Assembly: GCA_008921705.1 (NCBI GenBank)
Contig: VFFE01007571.1
Coordinates: forward strand, 353,432-417,431
From: Burhinus oedicnemus
Taxonomy: Eukaryota; Chordata; Aves; Charadriiformes; Burhinidae
Length of the DNA stretch: 64,000 nt
Direction of reading: 5' to 3'
In this document: positions 37,250 to 49,129 of the stretch, piece by piece
Numbering within the stretch: the first letter of the stretch is position 1
How the letters are laid out: every line of letters begins with the position of its first letter
Program-made: the position numbers and the translations under genes
Notes under the pieces: model-generated
The model's input: only the letters and a program-made list of their open reading frames with translations
Told to the model about the DNA's origin: nothing
Database searches by the model: none

Positions 37250-40200
37250 GACAGAGGCAGGGATTAAAGGGTTGAGCCTCCATGAGGGACGAAGTCAGCA
37301 ATGGCTTTCTGTGCACAGCTCCGTGCTGGCTAGCTCTAGGAAAAGGGCGGCTGACAAGAGAGGATGTGCTAGCTGGGGTTATGTGGGAATTGCCTGGAAA
37401 TGCGCTGGGTGTGACAGAAGGTGCACAGTCAGCACCTTCCACACACACAATCGACACAGCATCCAAACCCAGGGACCATTTTGAAGGTACGGTGCTACCC
37501 GTCTCACAGCCAGGATTTGGAGCCAGGCACGGAACAGGATGTGATTATTTTGGGCCTGAAAATGTTGATGTCTCAAACCTTTCCTCTTCCCCCTCTCAGC
37601 AAGGAAAGGAGAAAAAGGTCTTGAGGAGAGTTGCAGACCCAGCTGGGATTAAGAAAAATGACTCGAAGTCTGTTTTCCCAGTTCAGAGCAGAGGCTCAAA
37701 TGCGTGAGGGGATGGCCCTGCCTATCTTGTTTTAAGGCAGGATCCTCATGTTCAGCCTAGACCCACAAGACTTTTTTCTGATAAAAAACCTTCATCTTGA
37801 GCTGGTAAATCCCCTGGGGACTTTTCAGATTTTGGTGCCTAATGTCTCCTGGCAAACACCACCCATGCAGGGGAGAAGGGGCTTTCCTGGTGCACAGGCT
37901 GCAACACCCTTCTGTTGCAAGAGCATGTAAACCATTTCACGTACAGCTCAACCTTAACTTGAAAAGAGCCTGTTTCTTCATTCCTCCGCTGCTCCTACTT
38001 GGAGGCTGTTCTAGACTCCCTCACCTTTCCTACTTGCTCTCTTTTGTAGAGGGATTTCTAATTGGATAAACGAGGAGTTCCTTAATCCTATTCCTTTCTC
38101 GGTGATAGCCCCACAACATGCCCTTTCGCTAGAGCAGAAAATCGCTGGGTCATGAGAATTGTCACCCTACTTTTTTCCACATGCAGTTTAATAATTATCC
38201 CCCTAAAAATCGGGGCTTGGAAGGGGTTTGGCAATCATTTGCATTCCTGAGAATTAAATGGAAAAACGCAAGCTTGTCGCAAGCCAGCACCGAGGGAAGC
38301 GTAGCCTGTGCAAGCAGAGATGACTGAATACACAGGAGGATACCAGCATTGCAGCAGATGCCTGGAAATACAGCACTGGTTGTTCGGTGAGGAAATTTCC
38401 TGGTCCGGAACGTGTCTGACATGTAGGGAGATGTGGGCCGTGTCCTCCTCTTTGTGTGGCAGAAGCCGGTTTTGCAAGCGCCAGGGCTTGCCATCAGTGC
38501 TGCTGCTGCAGCTAGCTGCAGCTCACCTGGGTTTGGTGTTGGAATGGGCCAAAAATAGCTTCCTCCGAGCCTCCCGTCACACTTCTGTGGTCCACGGGGT
38601 AGGAGCTGACCTTTTCTGCTCAGAAATACTTGAGAAGCAAGGACTAGAGACTAGGCAGGGAGCGAAGCCTGGCTAAGGGCCAGGCAGATGGAAAACACTG
38701 ACATGCAGAAGTCTCAAGCAGTAGCATCTGGAAACAGCGACAGTAAGGCTGAGGTAAGAGGGGTTGTTTCCACAACTTCCTGTGAAACGGGTATATTCAC
38801 AGCCCTGAAGTTCAACACCGGCCCTTCTTTTAGCATGGCAACTCCATGCCCCTCGGCAGGTGAGGTGGTAGCATGATGATGTGCCACCTAACTCTTCACC
38901 AGGTGCTCTGCCTGGGGAGGTGAGAGCTTGTAGCCACAGGCTTTGCACAGGAAGACCTCAATAGTGTCTTGTAATGAGTCCTTCCTGACCATCGGGTGTA
39001 AGATGAGTGTGGGAGATGAGATCTGGGTTAGAAGTCCCACACCTTCACTTTAACACACCTGAAGTTGCCCTTTCATGGCCACTTTATGTTGTAGGTTATC
39101 CTGCATCATACGCTCTTTTGGGCTTTATATTTGCATGCTGCTGCCCTTTCTTTTTTGCTTCAAACATTAAAGATTAAGCCTGAAAAAATACATTTGGCTG
39201 CAGTACACTGCAGTAGATGAGTTGGGATTTGACCTCCATAACTTAATTTTCAAAGTGTAGGACATGTGGGATGCCTCTGTTGTGCCTCATCCCAGGTACT
39301 GAGTGACCAGCTTGCAAACATGCCAAGCATTAAGCAGAAAGACTTAGCGAGAATTCCCCAAAATGAAAGAAAGTGAAACTACTGGGCACTGCTCGGCAAC
39401 ACTCTAGAACTGACTCAAGACGCTATTGTCACAGGACAGTGTGGCTTCTCACCCTCTACAAGAGATGGACCAAAGCCAAATGGCATCTGCTGGTCCCTGT
39501 TGATGCCTTTCTCTGTCTCCACGAAGGGAGAACAGGGACTTAAACCATCCCAAGGCACTGTTGGGGGCCAGGACATCCAGCACCGGTGTCAGTGGTGCCC
39601 CACCGCAAGGAGGAAGAAGGGCCCTGGGCCCAGGTGAGGGGGAGCCTGCCCTGTTCCACCCTTGGCTGAAAGACCAGCCACGCTCCCCAAAAAGTGCCAG
39701 GGCCAGCATAAAGAGTGCAGGGGGAAGAGGCAGGGTGGACTGAAGGGTGGAGGGCTGTCAGAGGTGGTCCTGGAGGAGGTCACATTGAATCAAACTTCCC
39801 CTCCCTACCACGCATGGGGCTGACAATAACCCTGGGGGGGGCTGCGTGCACTGCTAAGGGTACTGAAGAGGATAAGGGGGTGGGGAAGGAAAGGAAGGAC
39901 CAAGAAGTGAACAAAGAGGAATTCAAAGCAGAGCTGGATGCTGAGACCAGTTGCTGCAGGAGTACCTCAGAGGAAAAGCTCATCTTGAGCTGCCTTGTCA
40001 CGCTGGCACCGATGTAATCTCAGTGGTAACACTAAAGAGCCTTTTGCCTATCTACAAGGCCAGTAACTGCCACTGTTTCCCAGAGCTAATGTAAATTGAG
40101 ATCACATTTTTCTAATTTCCAGACTCTCTCCTTTTTATGTTTTCAATGTGAATAAACACATCTTTCTTTCAAATGTATTAGACACTATATTCTTTGAATG

Positions 40201-40933
40201 TCACCAGTCCGCCCCAGGGCTCAAGTGTCATGCATCAGTGTCCCAAACCATCAAATCAGTTAACACATCATGAGACTTTTTTGGAAAGGTGCTTTCTGTG
40301 ATCACCAGTTCTTTGGCACCCTTAGGTTTCTGGCCTAGGAGAATTCAACTCTTTTGGGGTTCTCTTTTGGGGTTTTCTTTGTAACAGGGAAGGAAAGAGA
40401 GGTTTCTCTTCCAGAAAAGGAAAGCTGAGATTCTTGATGCACGTGGTTCCTTTTTGGAGGAAAACCACGGTGAAGGATAAGGCTGGTGATTAACTCACAA
40501 AGATTGGCAAGTGGAAGTCACAAGCGGTGCTTGGTGCTATGCAGGGATGCTCCGAAGTGCCCTTCTGAAGGGATACCAGCATTGCAGCTCTGTGTGGGCC
40601 AAAGCACGAGAAGCAGCTGAGTCATCAGACCAGAGGTGAGTTTTCAAGCAGGGTCTTCTCTTTTCTCCGGTTTCCCTTCGTCACTTAACCAGGACCCCAG
40701 CCCTGCAAATACTTAATCACACAAAGCATTTTATGTACTTGATTAGTTCCCCTGAACTCTGGGGGGAAGCTGACACGCTGAAGTACACGCAGGGTTCCAG
40801 ACGACAAAGGCAAACAAAGGAGCGGAAAAGCTAATGGCTTGCCTTCTCCCTCCTGCTGCTCTGTGGAAAGCTTTTATCTGTTGGACTCTCCCCTCTCCTT
40901 CCTTCACAAACAAGCCTTAGGCCAGAGAGCATC
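37250..40933. other. non-coding stretch, no gene seen
   Basis: Contains the 18-bp palindrome at 38505-38522, an exact ATTTGCAT octamer at 38237-38244 and a G8 run near 39834-39841. No exon, RNA gene or repeat family that I can support. Confidence 0.45.
38505..38522. other. perfect 18-bp palindrome
   Basis: GCTGCAGCTAGCTGCAGC equals its own reverse complement. It sits directly after a short GCT triplet run (TGCTGCTGCAG), so it may come from a decayed CTG-type microsatellite that met an inverted copy. It could also be a dimeric protein-binding site. Confidence 0.8.
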
Positions 40934-40935
40934 TC

Positions 40936-41054
40936 TACACAAGGAAAAGCGCTTCACCAGCACAGGTATAGCAGCAATACTGTGACGGCAAAGTGCTTTG
41001 ACACAGCTTATACCAGTTAAACCCCGCTGGCAGAAGCCCTGCTTCCCTAGTGTA
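40936..41054. mobile_element. ancient palindromic MITE-like repeat
   Basis: About 119 bp with imperfect terminal inverted repeats: TACACAAGGAAAAGC at the left and GCTTCCCTAGTGTA at the right. A nested pair sits inside, GGTATAGC (40965-40972) and GCTTATACC (41006-41014). The internal word ACACAGCTTATACCAG matches my memory of a repeat found across reptile and bird genomes whose copies begin CTACAC and end GTGTAG. The near-complete self-complementarity suggests a short non-autonomous DNA transposon. Many changes show it is old and immobile; the family name is not secure. Confidence 0.5.
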
Positions 41055-41519
41055 ACTTCCCCCTGCGCTAAAGCCTTCCTCGGGCACAGACATCCTGCGC
41101 TCCAGCGGCAGTGGTGGTATTTATCCACACAGGTTTCCAGAGCAGCGGGGCTTCTTGTGGAGATGGGGACGGAGTTTATTTCTGCCTCCCCAACGAAAAC
41201 AACATGCAAAACTTCTGGAGTCCCAAACGGCTTTTCCAGCTCCTGTTACCCGTCTGGGTTTCCCTTGCGTTCCAGAGACAGTGTCACCGTGATGCCGAGA
41301 CGCATAGCTCACCACAATTTATATGTGGACTCAGCCAGCGCAGAGCCTCAGCCCTCTCCAGCTCGCTCATTATTTACTGCATTCTGCTTGCTGACTTAAT
41401 AGTGTTTTGTCCTGTCCTTGAATCCTGCGTGGATGGATTCAGAAAAAAATCAATGTGCCCTGACCAGCAGGCCTTCTTCCCGCAGCGCAGGGGAATTTCC
41501 AAAGTGCCACAATTTCTAG
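41055..41519. other. non-coding stretch, no gene seen
   Basis: Two overlapping open frames (up to 142 codons) cross this part on the plus strand but show no recognised domain. Nothing else seen. Confidence 0.4.
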
Positions 41520-41880
41520 TATTTATTTGTTTCCTTTAAGTTATTAGCATGACGGGGCTAATTGTGATGTTTCAGGTGCATTAAATCTTGCCTTCCACAC
41601 TCTTAAAGCAGTCGGGGAAGAAAAGGGCAGGAGTTATAAAAACAGAGCACAAATAAATACTAGCTTCCAAAATGAAAAATAATGATGGCACGCATAAAAG
41701 GCATACTAATCTGCACGCAACTTGCTTATTTATAAAGCGCTACCATTGTGATAACAAGGTACTAATGCAAAATGAAGGAGCAGGAGCAAGGTAGCTGAAG
41801 AGTTCTCCACTGTGGCTTAATTAGGCAGGCAGCTACGGCTTCCCCATCGCCACTACCATAATTAGCAGGCATCGGTGAAA
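41520..41880. other. candidate conserved non-coding block with homeodomain-type sites
   Basis: AT-rich, repeat-free sequence with TAATT-core words at 41559-41563 (CTAATTG), 41816-41825 (CTTAATTAGG) and 41859-41865 (ATAATTAG). TTTATAAAGCGC and several AAATAAATAC words lie between. The cluster of homeodomain-type cores fits an enhancer. Conservation and activity are untested. Confidence 0.35.
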
Positions 41881-43779
41881 AGCGAGCATCGGTGTGACCA
41901 GAGCTTGGGCCAGCCAGGGCTCCGTACTGGCCTGCGCCGGCACAAGGTTTGATGTGTCAGAAGGATGTGGGGCTGTGCGAGGGACCGTGCTGGCACGCTG
42001 CCAGGTTGGGGAGGTGTTTTCTTTACGTTCGTATGTGACATGGCTGTGCTGGTGAAACTTTAAAGCACAGCCACCTCGCTCTGTGGCCTTCTCGTCCTAC
42101 TGTGCAATAGTGTCTGCCCGCTGACAGCGAAAGCACTGTGTGCCGTGGGGGCTGTGCACTCTCACCCGCTGGTGCAGCACCTGGGACACCGAGTGTTAAA
42201 ACATTTAAATATGACGTTTAACCATAAATGGACTCATCTGGTATTCACAACTCTTTTATTCAAAGCACAGTATTTATAGTCATTACATCGCCTTAAATCT
42301 AGGGTGTAAAGTCTATCCTCTGACAAGGTTTACAGACTCCGGGGCTATAAAGAAGCAGCAGCGCATTTCCAGGGGACAGGGTATGGAGGCTTTGCAGCTC
42401 TGCTTTGATGCCGATGCTTTGCCAGCAGGGAATATCTAGAGAGCCGTTTCCCAGAGAGCCCTCCTTGGTGAATGGAGGAGACCTTGGGCATCAGGGCTCA
42501 GTGTCGATCCGCTGCAGCTGAGCTGGGGCTGGTGGCTGCCCTCAGCACCCGGTGTCTCAGCCCATCTCTGGGCCTCCCCCGTGGTTCTTCAAGCCCTCGG
42601 GTCCAGGCTTCTACTACAGAAAGCATGTGCAAACTGCATGCAGGGTGCTGTGCGTATCCCATGAGCCGCTCCTTTGGTTACTCTCCCACCAAAATAAGAT
42701 CTTTCTGCCAGTTGCTTCCTTGGCTCACCAAACCTTGTCATCCCACTCCACATTGAAAAGCTCAGCTGGATTCACCCAGGGAGGAGAGAGCAAGAGCACT
42801 GCCACAAGGAAAGATAGCGGAGCGGGTTTTAAAGAGGCAACAGATGCAGAGCTGGGTCCCCTGCCAAAGCAATTGTCCCTGTCAAAGTCCCGGCACTGCC
42901 TGGAGATAGGGAATGGGTGGCTTTCACCTCATTTAGCAGCCAGGGCTCATGCCTTCAGTTCTGGCAAAAGGAGGGTGTCTGAGATCAGGTCCCTCCGGTA
43001 CCACTGGATTCATAGGCTGTTGTAAAACTGGTGGATCCCTCCCACAAAAAAAGAAAACAAAACAAACAAAAAAAATCCTTTTAGGATGCTTGTGCTCCTC
43101 TCGGGGACTTGGCGGAGCAGTCAGAAAGCAAGGCAAGCCGAGGCATCACTCCATAACCAGCTGTGTGCACAGGCCCTGGCTGAGGAGGCGGCAGCAGCAG
43201 CAGAGTGTGAAGGGTTCCCCAGTGCTGGTGGCAAGGCAGCGTCCTCGCTGGCCTCTCCTCACACCGACGCAGAAGTGGCCTCAGGAGCCGTGCTGCCTCC
43301 CATGGGGTCTTTGCCTTCCCCATGGCACAGGCTGCCGAGCCCCGCTTCACCGGGAGGCTGGGCAGATGCACAGCAGAAGTCGGTGTGTGCTTCGTGTTGC
43401 AGTCAGTGGACTAAAATCTCCTCTCCTGCCTTCCTCCCGCGTCGCCAAGCTGCCTGCGTTGCAATGCAGGCACAGTGCGGTCTCGGGCTGGGGTAGCTCA
43501 GGCACAAGAGAACAGCCTCGGGGAGAGGATTTTTCTGTCCCCTCGCTTGCAGCAAAGCAGTGGCACAAACAAGCAGCTGGTATAAAAATTAATTCCCCAT
43601 CTCTAGACCTTTATAAGAAACACGGGATTTTTCATACTTGGCAGGATCTTGCTTCAGCAAAGAGGTTTTGGCCGCTGGAGTGCATAGCAGATGAAAGGAA
43701 GAGGCTGGGATCCACGCTGAACCGGCCTCCGTGCTGGCATTACCGCGCTGAGCCAATCCATCTCCATTAGAGTTCACAG
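41881..43779. other. non-coding stretch with A-rich repeat and chance frames
   Basis: AT-rich at 42190-42330 (possible regulatory words ACATTTAAATATGACG and TATTTATAGTCATTAC). An A-rich tract at 43045-43075 is translated as a lysine-rich run inside the longest open frame of the window (42949-43770, 273 codons). That frame shows no domain and is judged non-coding. Confidence 0.45.
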
Positions 43780-44170
43780 CCTCTTTGATCAATCTCATCT
43801 TTAAAAATACCAATGCTCCGGAAGGCTCAGGAACTGCTTAATGTTCCTTCATTATTTTTCAAGCCATTAAAAACAGAAGTATTAGCTGCTGAATACTTTT
43901 TGTCTTGTTTTGAAGTAAAATGGAGAAGTAGAATGCTAAAAAAGCAGATTAAAATGATTAAAAATAACAGAGCAATGAAAGTCAAACTGTTGGCTCTAAA
44001 AACGTTGATGTGTTGCGTAGCTGTGGGCATTATATTCATATGAATGAGAGCGAAGGGCCCTGCTACCTGCCTCTGTGATGAACTGTGTGTGTCATTACAC
44101 ATGGCTGTTGCATTAAATCTGGAAGGATTGCCGTCTGTTTGTGCGGCATCGAGGGCTGCTTCTTTGGTGT
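43780..44170. other. candidate conserved non-coding block
   Basis: Strongly AT-rich core at 43840-44045 with repeated ATTAAAA, GATTAAAAATAAC and AATGAAAG words, then balanced sequence with TGTGTGTCATTACACATGGC. No repeat hallmarks. Of all AT-rich blocks here this one looks most like a vertebrate enhancer, though that is inference. Open frames crossing it on both strands lack recognisable domains. Confidence 0.4.
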
Positions 44171-44712
44171 TACAATACAAGGTGATTCCTGCATAAAGCG
44201 GACTCATCTGGGATCAGTTTTGGGGCACAGGAGGGATTTTTTTTGGCACTAGCCTATTTTCCTTTCCAAAGAGTCCTGCAAATTGCTGGTCTGGACTGGC
44301 TGTCAGGTCTCAGACCTCTCCCAGGTCTGCAGAGGTGCCCCAAGCCCTCTTGCACGTGCTCATGGCTGGGCGGCATGACAGGGATGTGGCTCGTGTTTTT
44401 CTTTTCTGAATTGGCCAGGGCTCTGCTGATACACGTGCATGTCCACACAGTTCAACGCTGACGGAGGCTTGGCCAGAGCTGCAGGAACCCGCTGCTGGAC
44501 TCTTTCTCTGCTGAGGTCTTTACCCTAGCAGCAGATTGTATGTCAGTGGCAGGGCTATGGGTAACCAGCCCAAAGCCTAAGTTCTATTTGAGCCACAAGG
44601 AAGAGTGCTCATATATCTAGCAAGGATTAAAAGACCACCCAAAAGCTGTGGGTTTTTTTTGTGAAATGACTGTGTGGTTTTAGGGTACTTCTTGATGAAT
44701 AGCTTTTACTTG

Positions 44713-45458
44713 TGTCATGGTTTGGGCCAGACTGGCCACTGAAACGAACAACAGATGCTCTCCCCCACCTCCTTCTCCAAGGAGAGGACAGAGAGAGAGA
44801 AAAGAGACTTAAGAGTTTAGATGAAACTAAACTCCTTTAATGAAATACTAATAAAATAATAAAAAGAAAATGATGAAAATATATACAACATATACAAAAC
44901 CAGTATCAAGCTCCCAGGATGACAACCACATCACCAGCAGGCACTGGGCAAGTCCCAGACTGGACTCAGCGATTGATGCAAACTGGATTCCGGATCTGGA
45001 TTCAGGAATGCACGGATCGGGATCAAAGGCAGATGAACAGAGTCCTCCTTGGATGCTGGCCATTGAAGAAAGAGGGCTGACCCTTTGATCCCTCAGCTTT
45101 TACACTGAGCATGAGGCAGATGGGATGGAATACCCTGTTGGTCAGTTTTGGGTCACCTGTCCTGTCCTCTCGTCCCTGCAGGTGCGACCCCTCTACACTT
45201 CTCCGCTTCTCTCCCTCCAACGGAGCAAGTAACAAAGTTGGCTGGCCTTGGTTGTTACAGCAGTAAGTATAAGCAAGAGCCTCTCTGCATACTGTTCCTT
45301 GGCATCAACTATGAACATTGGTCTTAGTCTCTGGAAGTGGTCTACAGTCTTAAAAATATGCCATTAACTTCAGAGAGTTCAGTTAGTTAGAAGAGGCTTA
45401 GCTGCAAGGTAAAATTACTGAACAGAAAATTGGTTCTGTTTCACCTCAAACCAGGACA
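44713..45458 (-). mobile_element. solo LTR of an avian endogenous retrovirus (copy B), intact ends
   Basis: A 746-bp solo LTR, sense on the minus strand, bounded by a perfect 5-bp target duplication ACTTG (44708-44712 and 45459-45463). On the plus strand it begins TGTCATGGTTTGGGCC and ends CCAGGACA, keeping the TGTC...GACA termini. Five-base duplications point to ERVL-like integration (established for that class). On the sense strand the core promoter is ATGCTCAGTGTAAAAG and the polyadenylation signal is ATTAAA at 44836-44841, about 255 nt downstream. It shares the ATGG.ATGGAATA core (45120-45132) with copies A and C but belongs to a different, longer subfamily. No internal retroviral sequence remains. 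Confidence 0.92.
45097..45104 (-). promoter_or_regulatory. degenerate TATA-like box of LTR copy B
   Basis: The minus strand reads GCTCAGTGTAAAAGCTGAGG. The box is TGTAAAAG, aligned with TATAGAAA and TATTTAAA of copies A and C. Weak by sequence; activity unknown. Confidence 0.4.
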
Positions 45459-48419
45459 ACTTGCAAGCCAGCTATGCATTTAGCACCATTATGGACAGGC
45501 TTGCTAGGTACCAAATGGTCATGCAGGCTGAGTGCTTCTCCTACAGTCCTGATGAATCTACATCCAGTAGCTGCCAAAGGCTGTTTGCCACTGGCCTTCA
45601 CTCTGTTTTGTGTTAGCCAAGCTGGTCCACTCCTTGATTTGCCTGTGTGTTTTGGCTCAATCCCATCCTTGCACTGGGATATGAAGCAAATGTTCATTAA
45701 CTCCTTCCCTTTCCACACTGTGGCTCCTAACCAGAAGAAACCAAGGCCATTGTGTCAAGGGAGGATGGGTTGTCGCAGGATCAGGTTGTCATTGATGGCA
45801 GCAGGACCAGCCTAGACACCAGCTGAAAGGGTCAATCTCCCGTTCCTGGGGGCTAACACTTGCGAGCAAAACAAAACCTGCTTAATTTTGAGAGAAAGCC
45901 TGAGTGGAAGTTTTTGCTGGTTAAACACAAATCTGTTGCCATTTACTTTCTAGGGAGCATTTGCAGGCATGGACGCTTGTTTCACAATGGGGCCCAAGGC
46001 TGGGGCAAAAATCATTTCAGCATGTGTACAGGTGCAGGGTTTCTCTTCACCAGGCACACTCTCGCCTTCCTTTCCATCCCCTCTGCTGTGTCTCTTGCCA
46101 GGCTGGTGCTGAGCCAAAAGCGAAAAATGGCTGAAATTAAAAGAGAATTTGGATGCTTCCTCAAAGCTTATCTGAACTCCACTGGTTTGCAGAGCGGGGC
46201 CGCGGCACCAGCCCTCGTGAGGCTTCTTACAAAATGCTGGCTATATCTGGCTGCTTTTTTCCAGCCTTCCCAGATGTGAGCAGAGCTCTCCGCACGCTCC
46301 TGGCACCTCTCCAGCTGGACACTGGCACTGCCACGCTGCCTGAAGATGGAGCAGCATCGCAAGGTGGGGCAAGGGACAAGGAGACCCGGCTTGCTGGTGG
46401 GGCTGGATTTAGATGCCTGGGATGCCTTTACCCCAGCATGGGAGTTGCAAAGGTGGTTACGCACGCAGACTGAGGACCGTAAAGGGCAAAGACAGGTCGC
46501 TGCAGCCTTACATACAGCAACAGCCTCTGCACGCTCCTCTGAACCTATTGGGAATGGACCAACCTCCCCCGTGGCTTCTTGCATGAGGATGGGCAAGGGA
46601 TGCCAGGCTGTGCAGTAGTGCCCATCAATTGCAGCCTTGGTGGGTCTCAGTTTTGTGAGCGGTGCCCTCCTGCGGCTCACGCTCCAAGAGCAGCGTCACA
46701 GCCCTGTCCCCTCCTCCGGACCATTTCCCACAAGGACAACTTGCTCAGCTTGTTGGCTGGTTGCAGGTGAGTCTGCGAGACCGTGGCTTGCAGGATGCTC
46801 ACAGCACAGTGGGCAGGCTGCAGCATGGGGCTCAAAAAGCACGTTACAGAGGCTTGGCTGAGAGCAGCAGGTGGGATTTGAAAAATGGAGCCCTGGAAGA
46901 TCCTGGAACCAAACACCTCTGAATTTTAGGAGAGCTGGAGGGAATGTGGAGTCCAGCCCTGATCCAGGACCATGGGTATACAGCAGCAGCTATAAATGTG
47001 CTTAGGATGTGTGGATTACAATCTGAATGTTAATGCGGCCCCTTTCTTCCAAATGGAGAGATTCCTGGCTTTTGCAGAGCAGTAGGATATTAAAATGGAT
47101 TGGATTATTATATATTGGACATAGCAGCAGCTGGGGTGTATGGCAGGGCAGGTAAATATTCCTATCTGAAAGCATGGCTTCTGCCTATTCATCAGTAAAA
47201 GCATATTTCTGACATTCCTTCTGGAACAGCTTCATAGCAATACCCAGCCTTCTCTGTGGAAGCCCAGATATACAGCAGTAGCTCCCAGAATGGCAAATCT
47301 GCCTTGTTCTTCCTTTAATTACCTCCCTGCTTAAGGAAAAAAAATAAAAATTGACACACTTTTCTTGCAAGTGGAGATTAAGCAGAAATTCAGCTCCAGC
47401 TCTAAACTGTGTAGCTTCCAGCTCTGATTTTAAACAAACAGCTAAAGAAATCCCTAATGCCTAAAGCCAGCAACCTCAGACCATGTGGAGGTTCCCCACA
47501 TCACTAGCCTGATTTCCCAAGGTGATGAGATGCAGAAGGCCCCCTAACCCTGTAATGAATTATCTGTAATGGGGGAAAAAAAAAAAAGGGGGGGGGAAAA
47601 AGCAGTGCAGAGACAGGACCCCAAGCCTTGGCTTCTGCTGTAACTTTTATTCAGCAACGAGTCCAGTGGACCTCTGCGGGTGACCAGCACTTTTGGTCAG
47701 TGCTGGAGCTGCAAGGGACTGCAGCCAGCCCCAGGCTTGCTGGGCGGATGCTCAGAGCTGGCTCAGACACTGCCGTAGTGGCCAGATCCCCCATGAGCCT
47801 GGAGCTGGGCTCAAGCTGACCCGTGGCTCCCAGGCTGCAGGTAGCTTGCATCTAGCCAGCCTTGAGCACAGCTGGAGCACGCATGGGTCTCTCTGTACCT
47901 ATCTTCCTGGCTGTGCCATGAAATGCTTCAATCAGCCAAAAGGATTTACCCCACGGGAGTACAGTACGTCTATTTCAAATCTCCCCCTGGACGTTGTGTT
48001 TTCCAGATTTTTTACGGAGACCAAGAAAAAAAGGCCCTGCTCCTCAGATAAGGGATCCAGAGCTGGGTTCACAAGGAACTACAGATACATCTCTGCTGCT
48101 GTCACCAGAATGGCGCAAAGACACCCCACACCCCAAATACCTCAGGAGCTAAAAATGATGGATTAAGGTTCACAGCTAAAATATTACAAAGTGGAGTTCA
48201 ATCGTGGTTCTGCTGCAGAAAAAGACTGAAACACAGTATTTCATCCTGCTGGACTGTGTCCAGCTATTAGTCAGCAGCACATCCCAGAGGGATGTCTCCT
48301 CACCGTCTCCTGGGTAAATAGCAGCATCCCCACAGAGTCAGGGACAGAGCATGCGGGACACGACAGCCTTGCAGGGAGAACATCCACTTGGGAAGGTGGA
48401 GGCCCCACATGAATGAGTA
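45459..48419. other. non-coding stretch, no gene seen
   Basis: No exon supported. Local marks are an A12-G9-A5 homopolymer junction at 47576-47601. Words near 47505-47535 (AGCCTGATTTCCCAAGGTGA) loosely resemble the start of an ancient amniote repeat. Confidence 0.45.
47576..47601. repeat. A12-G9-A5 homopolymer tract
   Basis: Twelve A, nine G and five A in direct succession after GGGGG. Homopolymer lengths here are prone to sequencing error and polymorphism. Confidence 0.8.
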
Positions 48420-48890
48420 GTTAATATGCTAATATTATTTAGTCACTGGTTTGTATTTAACCACTTTGAGGGCACATTATACATATGCATTTTTGCTCCT
48501 CCCCTTCAAGAATGGTCCTTGAGTCCCCTAGTGAATGATACTTGAATTTCTCTTTGACACCAAAGTATTTTCTTTTGGAAGTGATGATATGAAACAGTTA
48601 GATATTAATGAATTTTTGAAACAATTTCTTCATACTTTTTTTCCTGCCAAAGCTGTTTTCCAGTTTAAACTTCAACTGAACTGAATAATCTTGGCTTCCT
48701 ACAAGCTGCATTTCTCCGTGAATAAATAATTTTCCAGTTCTCCCTCCTTCAGATCGTATGTCCCATGGTATGCTTGGAATATCTCTGCATAGATGCACAG
48801 CATTATTTTCCATATGGATCTGCTCTCAATTCCTTTATAGTTTGACATAAATGATTGCACAAAATTAGTGCCTGAATACGGGGAGCGCAA
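48420..48890. other. AT-rich candidate regulatory block upstream of the CpG island
   Basis: About 470 bases of AT-rich, repeat-free sequence with GTTAATATGCTAATATTATT, ACATATGCATTTTTGC, TTAGATATTAATGAATTTTTG and GTGAATAAATAATTTTCC. It lies 0.6 kb from the CpG island and could be a linked regulatory element. Inference from texture and position. Confidence 0.35.
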
Positions 48891-49129
48891 ATGTTCCTTA
48901 GCATCCTCCCTGGGACTCTGCAGCACTGTGATCTGGGCCACCAGCTTCTCACCATGAAGACAGTTGCTTGCTGCTATGGGCAGTGCTCTCAGTGTAGGCG
49001 AAGGCCACCTCCCTCGTCCAGCCCCTCACACTGCCCTCCTCCTCCTCCTCCTGATCAGAGATGTCATCCGTGCCACCCTGCCAGCCTCCTGACAGTGTGG
49101 GAAGCCCAAACACAGATGTTCCTCTTGAT

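Noticed and set aside
42949..43770. Longest open frame, 273 codons, plus strand
   Set aside because: No domain or signal recognised; it reads through an A-rich tract as a lysine-rich run, and other frames are open over the same GC-rich part. Judged chance.
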